From positions 1 to 9,194 of the forward strand of contig CAZGMJ010000117.1 of NCBI GenBank assembly GCA_964526785.1: a DNA stretch of 9,194 bases, written 5' to 3'. The notes under the pieces are model-generated. The model did not search any database and was not told the origin of the DNA. It was given only the letters and a program-made list of their open reading frames with translations. Numbering within the stretch: position 1 is the first letter of the stretch; every line of letters starts with the position of its first letter. Both the position numbers and the translations under genes were made by a program. The DNA is from CAZGMJ01 sp964526785. GTDB lineage: Bacteria > Planctomycetota > Phycisphaerae > Sedimentisphaerales > Anaerobacaceae. Positions 6,918-9,194 of this stretch are shown piece after piece.

Positions 6918-7026
6918 AGATCCGGCGAAATATAATAGTGCGTCAGTGGCAACTCAATTCAAATGAGTCTCACGCCTGCCACATTAAACCGATCTTTACC
7001 CATTACCATCATTCAAGGAGAACACT

Positions 7027-7230
7027 ATGAAACACTGTGTACAACTTGCTTTGTTTTTGGCGATGATCGTGACCATCACAGGATGTCAGAAGAGCATGGA
7101 ACAAACAGTTCACAAACGCGATATAGCATGTCAGAAAGAACTGGCAAGATTAATGGCAGACCAACCCGGGTTCACTGCGCCGCCTTCATGTGACTCGGGT
7201 TTCGTCTGTCATCTTGGAGCGGTCAGGTAG
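7027..7230 (+). CDS. Small predicted lipoprotein
   Basis: A 67-residue protein with a textbook lipoprotein signal: basic start (MKH), hydrophobic core (residues 5-16) and lipobox TITG-C20. The residue after the cysteine is Gln, so by the usual Gram-negative rule it would go to the outer membrane. The mature part is about 48 residues, charged at first (KRDIACQKELARLMADQ), then a Pro/Cys-containing tail ending HLGAVR; three further cysteines (C39, C54, C60 approximately) could form disulphides. AAGGAG at 7015-7020, six bases before the ATG, is a strong ribosome site. I do not recognise the family. It lies just right of the transposase remnant, so its upstream region may be rearranged. Confidence 0.65.
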   Translation: MKHCVQLALFLAMIVTITGCQKSMEQTVHKRDIACQKELARLMADQPGFTAPPSCDSGFVCHLGAVR

Positions 7231-7312
7231 CACGCGTACAGCTGGTCCTTCCAAATCGAGAACCAATGTTCGAAGAAACAAGCACGAAACTACAGAGAAG
7301 GAGATTCGGTGA

Positions 7313-7660
7313 ATGCCTTGGATCAATAAGGATATGTGCATCGGCTGCGGCGTTTGCGTTAACGTCTGCCCGACTACAGCCATTGAACTGCGCGATGCTG
7401 GGAAGGCCACTATAAAGGATGACAAGTGCATTCGATGTGGCAAATGTCATACGGCTTGTCCGGAAGACGCGGTTCGACACGATAGCGAGCGAATACCACA
7501 AATGGTTGCTGAGAATGTGGCCGGAGCTGCCGCTTTGTTAAGACACTACCAGGAACCTGCCGACCGGGAGGGATTGATAGGGCGATTGATCCGGTACTTT
7601 GGCATGCAGAAGAAGGTAGCCGAAGAAACCGTTGCGAAACTAGAAAAGATGCAGATCTGA
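7313..7660 (+). CDS. Ferredoxin with two 4Fe-4S motifs and a helical tail
   Basis: A 115-residue protein. Two complete cluster motifs are present: C9-x2-C12-x2-C15-x3-C19-P and C39-x2-C42-x2-C45-x3-C49-P, the bacterial 2[4Fe-4S] ferredoxin pattern. Residues about 60-115 (VAENVAGAAALLRHY, then a basic stretch, then KKVAEETVAKLEKM) are predicted helical and are an addition to the basic 55-60 residue ferredoxin. Such tailed ferredoxins are often encoded near radical SAM and Fe-S or molybdenum-cofactor related genes and probably pass electrons to a specific partner. AAGGAG (7298-7303) lies nine bases before the ATG. The neighbours downstream encode a regulator, a Cys-rich YkgJ-like protein and a radical SAM protein, a plausible electron acceptor. 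Confidence 0.92.
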   Translation: MPWINKDMCIGCGVCVNVCPTTAIELRDAGKATIKDDKCIRCGKCHTACPEDAVRHDSERIPQMVAENVAGAAALLRHYQEPADREGLIGRLIRYFGMQKKVAEETVAKLEKMQI

Positions 7661-7757
7661 TTGCAGACATCATCGTTTCGTCATTGTTCAATGCAGCATA
7701 CCGCACAAGATATGGGGCAAGAATACTGATTTCGGTAACGAACGAAGGGGCTTTCCA

Positions 7758-7786
7758 TAACCCAACCGTCAGAACCTGCTGGGTTA
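7758..7786. repeat. Inverted repeat in the ArsR leader (first dyad)
   Basis: TAACCCA (7758-7764) and TGGGTTA (7780-7786) are perfect complements across a 15-base loop. No T-run follows. It lies about 120 bp before the regulator start and about 100 bp after the ferredoxin stop. It could be a weak terminator, an RNA element or a regulator site. Confidence 0.35.
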
Positions 7787-7800
7787 CCATGTGCTGAGGG

Positions 7801-7857
7801 CCGATATACCGTGTGTTTTCCCAACCAGTGTGACAAACTGGTCTTATCCAATATCGG
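7801..7857. promoter_or_regulatory. Nested dyads upstream of the ArsR-type regulator
   Basis: An outer pair CCGATAT (7801-7807)/ATATCGG (7851-7857) encloses an inner pair ACCAGT (7824-7829)/ACTGGT (7837-7842) with a seven-base spacer. The whole set ends 47 bp before ATG 7905. ArsR-family proteins commonly bind imperfect palindromes at their own promoter, so one of these may be an operator; the nesting would also allow a branched RNA fold. No -35/-10 pair is clear. Confidence 0.35.
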
Positions 7858-7904
7858 TGTGCGGTGGCCATTCCAAAGGTCAGAATCTTCCGGGGCTAAG
7901 GACA

Positions 7905-8198
7905 ATGAAGCAAAGAATCGCTGAGGATGCGGCCGATGTTCTGAAAACCTTAGGCCATCCTCTGCGATTACAGATCATGGAAGGACTACACAGGGGAGAG
8001 AAGTCCGTAGGAGACATCGCAGCAACAGTTAATAAGAATGAGCCATATGTAAGTAATCAACTCAGCATTATGAAGGCACATGGTCTGTTACGTCGAGTAC
8101 GTTGCGGCAGGACAGTTCATTACGGTGTTCGCGATGCCAAGTTGGCAAAATGCCTACACTGCATTTGGAGTTCTGACGAGAAGAATGGGCTGCCTTGA
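7905..8198 (+). CDS. ArsR-family winged-helix regulator
   Basis: A 97-residue DNA-binding protein. The N-terminal helix AEDAADVLKTLGHPLRLQIM (6-25) and VGDIAATVNKNEPYVSNQLS followed by IMKAHGLL (35-62) form the ArsR helix-turn-helix, with the wing VRCGRTVHYGV (65-75). The arsenic/cadmium site ELCVCDL of classic members is replaced by EKSVGDI, so it is not an ArsR/CadC-type sensor. Instead there are C67 in the wing and a C-terminal C83-x2-C86 pair with H85, which might bind a metal or Fe-S cluster or respond to redox; this is inference. I chose ATG 7905, which begins just before the conserved first helix; a longer frame from 7791 has no family support. AAGGA at 7898-7902 is close to the ATG. 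It may regulate itself and the genes around it. Confidence 0.85.
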   Translation: MKQRIAEDAADVLKTLGHPLRLQIMEGLHRGEKSVGDIAATVNKNEPYVSNQLSIMKAHGLLRRVRCGRTVHYGVRDAKLAKCLHCIWSSDEKNGLP

Positions 8199-8252
8199 GT
8201 ACTGACACGGCCCGAACACAAATACATCGAACAATCGATAGTCCTCACGAAT

Positions 8253-8657
8253 ATGAGCAAGAACATTGGAGACAAGCAGAAGACAAAATCAAGGGCGTCT
8301 TGCAAAGAACCTTACGGAGATACCCTGGTTTTGCCGCTCGATACTCCTGAGGATTGGAATGATTACGATGATATGCGTTGGTATCTCGCTCACAAGCGAG
8401 TAAGCATATATGTGTGGCAAGGCAAATGGTATCTGCAGATTCGTAACAAATGCCGCTATCTCGCAAAGAAAAAGCGTAAATGTAAGATTCAAACCGAACG
8501 TCCTGCTTTTTGTACCGGCCGGTCGCACGTTCCTGACCGCAGCACAATGCTCGACAAAAGCGATATGTATTTCCGAGATGACAAGCAAATGAAAGAATGG
8601 ATGCGGATAAGGTTTCCACGCCGTGCGAAGAGGGAATTCTGCTATCGATCAACGTAA
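8253..8657 (+). CDS. YkgJ-like Cys-cluster (CxxCxxxCC family) protein, atypical
   Basis: A 134-residue protein related to the YkgJ/COG0727 putative zinc- or iron-chelating family. The recognisable core is LPLDTPEDWNDYDDMRWYLA (28-46 region), KWYLQIRNKCRYL and CKIQTERPAFC, with C67, C77 and C87 as the usual later ligands, and a family-like end YFRDDKQMKEWMR. Relatives have an N-terminal CxxC...CC cluster just before the DTPED block; here only C17 is present, so the metal centre would be incomplete. Neither of the other two frames in this stretch supplies a CGxCC motif. The ribosome site before ATG 8253 is weak. It lies 54 bp after the regulator and 25 bp before the radical SAM gene. Function of the family is unknown; metal binding is inferred. 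Confidence 0.7.
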   Translation: MSKNIGDKQKTKSRASCKEPYGDTLVLPLDTPEDWNDYDDMRWYLAHKRVSIYVWQGKWYLQIRNKCRYLAKKKRKCKIQTERPAFCTGRSHVPDRSTMLDKSDMYFRDDKQMKEWMRIRFPRRAKREFCYRST

Positions 8658-8682
8658 GACACACTAGGATGGTTTTACAGAA

Positions 8683-9147
8683 GTGCCACAGAAACCAAGA
8701 CAATATGTTTATGGCCCCGTTCCGTCACGAAGGCTCGGGCGATCCCTTGGTGTGGATCTGGTGCCCTTCAAAACATGCACCTACGATTGCATTTATTGTC
8801 AGCTTGGCAGAACAACCAACAAGACAATGCGGCGAAAGCAGTGGACTCCGCCCGATCTGCTGCTTGCCCAACTCAAGAAACAATTGGGCCGCAAACCGGA
8901 CTATATAACACTGGCCGGTTCCGGTGAGCCAACACTTCATTCCGGCATCGGCGATCTCATCACTAGGATAAAGGAGTTCACCGATATTCCCGTGGCCGTC
9001 TTGACTAATGGTTCGCTGCTGTGGCTTCCCGAAGTGCGAAACAGTCTGCTCGCGGCGGATCTGTTGGTTCCTTCTCTCGATGCCGGCAGCCAGGAACTAT
9101 TCAGATATGTAAACCGGCCGCATAAAGATATTGTGTTTGGAAAATAG
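8683..9147 (+). pseudogene. Radical SAM protein (COG0731 type), truncated after residue 154
   Basis: The protein opens with VYGPVPSRRLGRSLGVDLVP, followed by the cluster motif C32-x3-C36-x2-C39 (CTYDCIYC) that binds the SAM-coordinating 4Fe-4S cluster, and the SAM-contacting strand ITLAGSGEPTLH. These are hallmarks of the COG0731 Fe-S oxidoreductase family, relatives of wybutosine-synthesis TYW1. Members are about 300 residues; here the family block YVNRPHKDIVF is followed at once by GK and a TAG, losing the second half of the barrel. None of the three forward frames after 9138 resumes the family sequence in the 56 bases left. The start is GTG 8683, the first possible start after an in-frame stop, with AGGA at 8666-8669. 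Product stability is doubtful. Confidence 0.82.
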
Positions 9148-9150
9148 ATA

Positions 9151-9186
9151 TGGTTTTTCCCGTCGCGGAGCCGATGGGTAAAACCA
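9151..9186. repeat. Long hairpin just after the radical SAM truncation
   Basis: GGTTTTTCCCGTC (9152-9164) and GATGGGTAAAACC (9173-9185) pair along 13 positions, with one T-T mismatch and one G-T wobble, around an eight-base loop GCGGAGCC; T9151/A9186 adds one more pair. It begins four bases after the premature stop. It might be the end of an inserted element or a terminator-like structure, but no T-run follows before the window ends. Confidence 0.55.
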
Positions 9187-9194
9187 GATTGGAC

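Noticed and set aside
6931..6936. Perfect TATAAT upstream of the lipoprotein gene
   Set aside because: No -35-like hexamer lies 16-18 bp upstream, and it is near the broken end of the IS remnant; likely chance.
6619..6966. Rightward frame of 115 codons over the transposase remnant
   Set aside because: Antisense shadow of a clearly recognised IS256-type transposase.
7791..7904. Longer N-terminus for the ArsR-type regulator
   Set aside because: The 38 extra residues have no resemblance to the family and would cover the dyad-rich leader; ATG 7905 starts at the conserved first helix.

Overview
This is a bacterial window of about 50% G+C with mostly rightward genes that are short to medium in length and often isolated. 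The FmdB-type zinc ribbon, the COG1237-type metallo-hydrolase, a two-cluster ferredoxin, a COG0731-type radical SAM protein and a YkgJ-like Cys protein together suggest an anaerobic or facultative, iron-sulfur-rich bacterium. A lipoprotein signal and a MacB/LolD-type ABC pair fit a Gram-negative envelope. Several proteins feel planctomycete-like or deltaproteobacteria-like, but that is an impression and not a placement.

Layout. Bases 1-1122 hold the 3' end of a hotdog thioesterase overlapping a metallo-beta-lactamase-fold hydrolase; a terminator-like hairpin follows at about 1241-1269. Bases 1344-2987 hold an FmdB zinc ribbon, a YggS-type PLP-binding protein and a SAM methyltransferase, closed by a strong 14-bp terminator hairpin at 3012-3053. 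Bases 3054-3647 are poorly explained: one unrecognised ORF and short coding-like scraps. Bases 3648-4298 encode a secreted protein with a Gly/Arg-rich tail. A 257-bp gap with a 52-codon ORF and a dyad precedes an ABC permease/ATPase pair (4556-6395). A leftward IS256-family transposase remnant (6495-6917) separates this from the right-hand part: a small lipoprotein, a 2[4Fe-4S] ferredoxin, an ArsR-type regulator preceded by several dyads, a YkgJ-like protein, and a radical SAM gene.

The radical SAM gene stops at residue 154, about half the usual length, and a 14-pair hairpin begins four bases after the stop codon. Other genes show lesions at key positions: the methyltransferase SAM loop has Gly to Arg, the YkgJ-like protein lacks the N-terminal Cys cluster, and the thioesterase lacks a recognisable HGG where expected. 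The window therefore looks like housekeeping and accessory genes undergoing rearrangement or decay, or it carries sequence errors. I see no CRISPR array, tRNA, rRNA or clearly new defence system. The least ordinary parts are the ferredoxin-ArsR-YkgJ-radical SAM group with its dyad-rich leader, and the truncation plus hairpin at the right edge.
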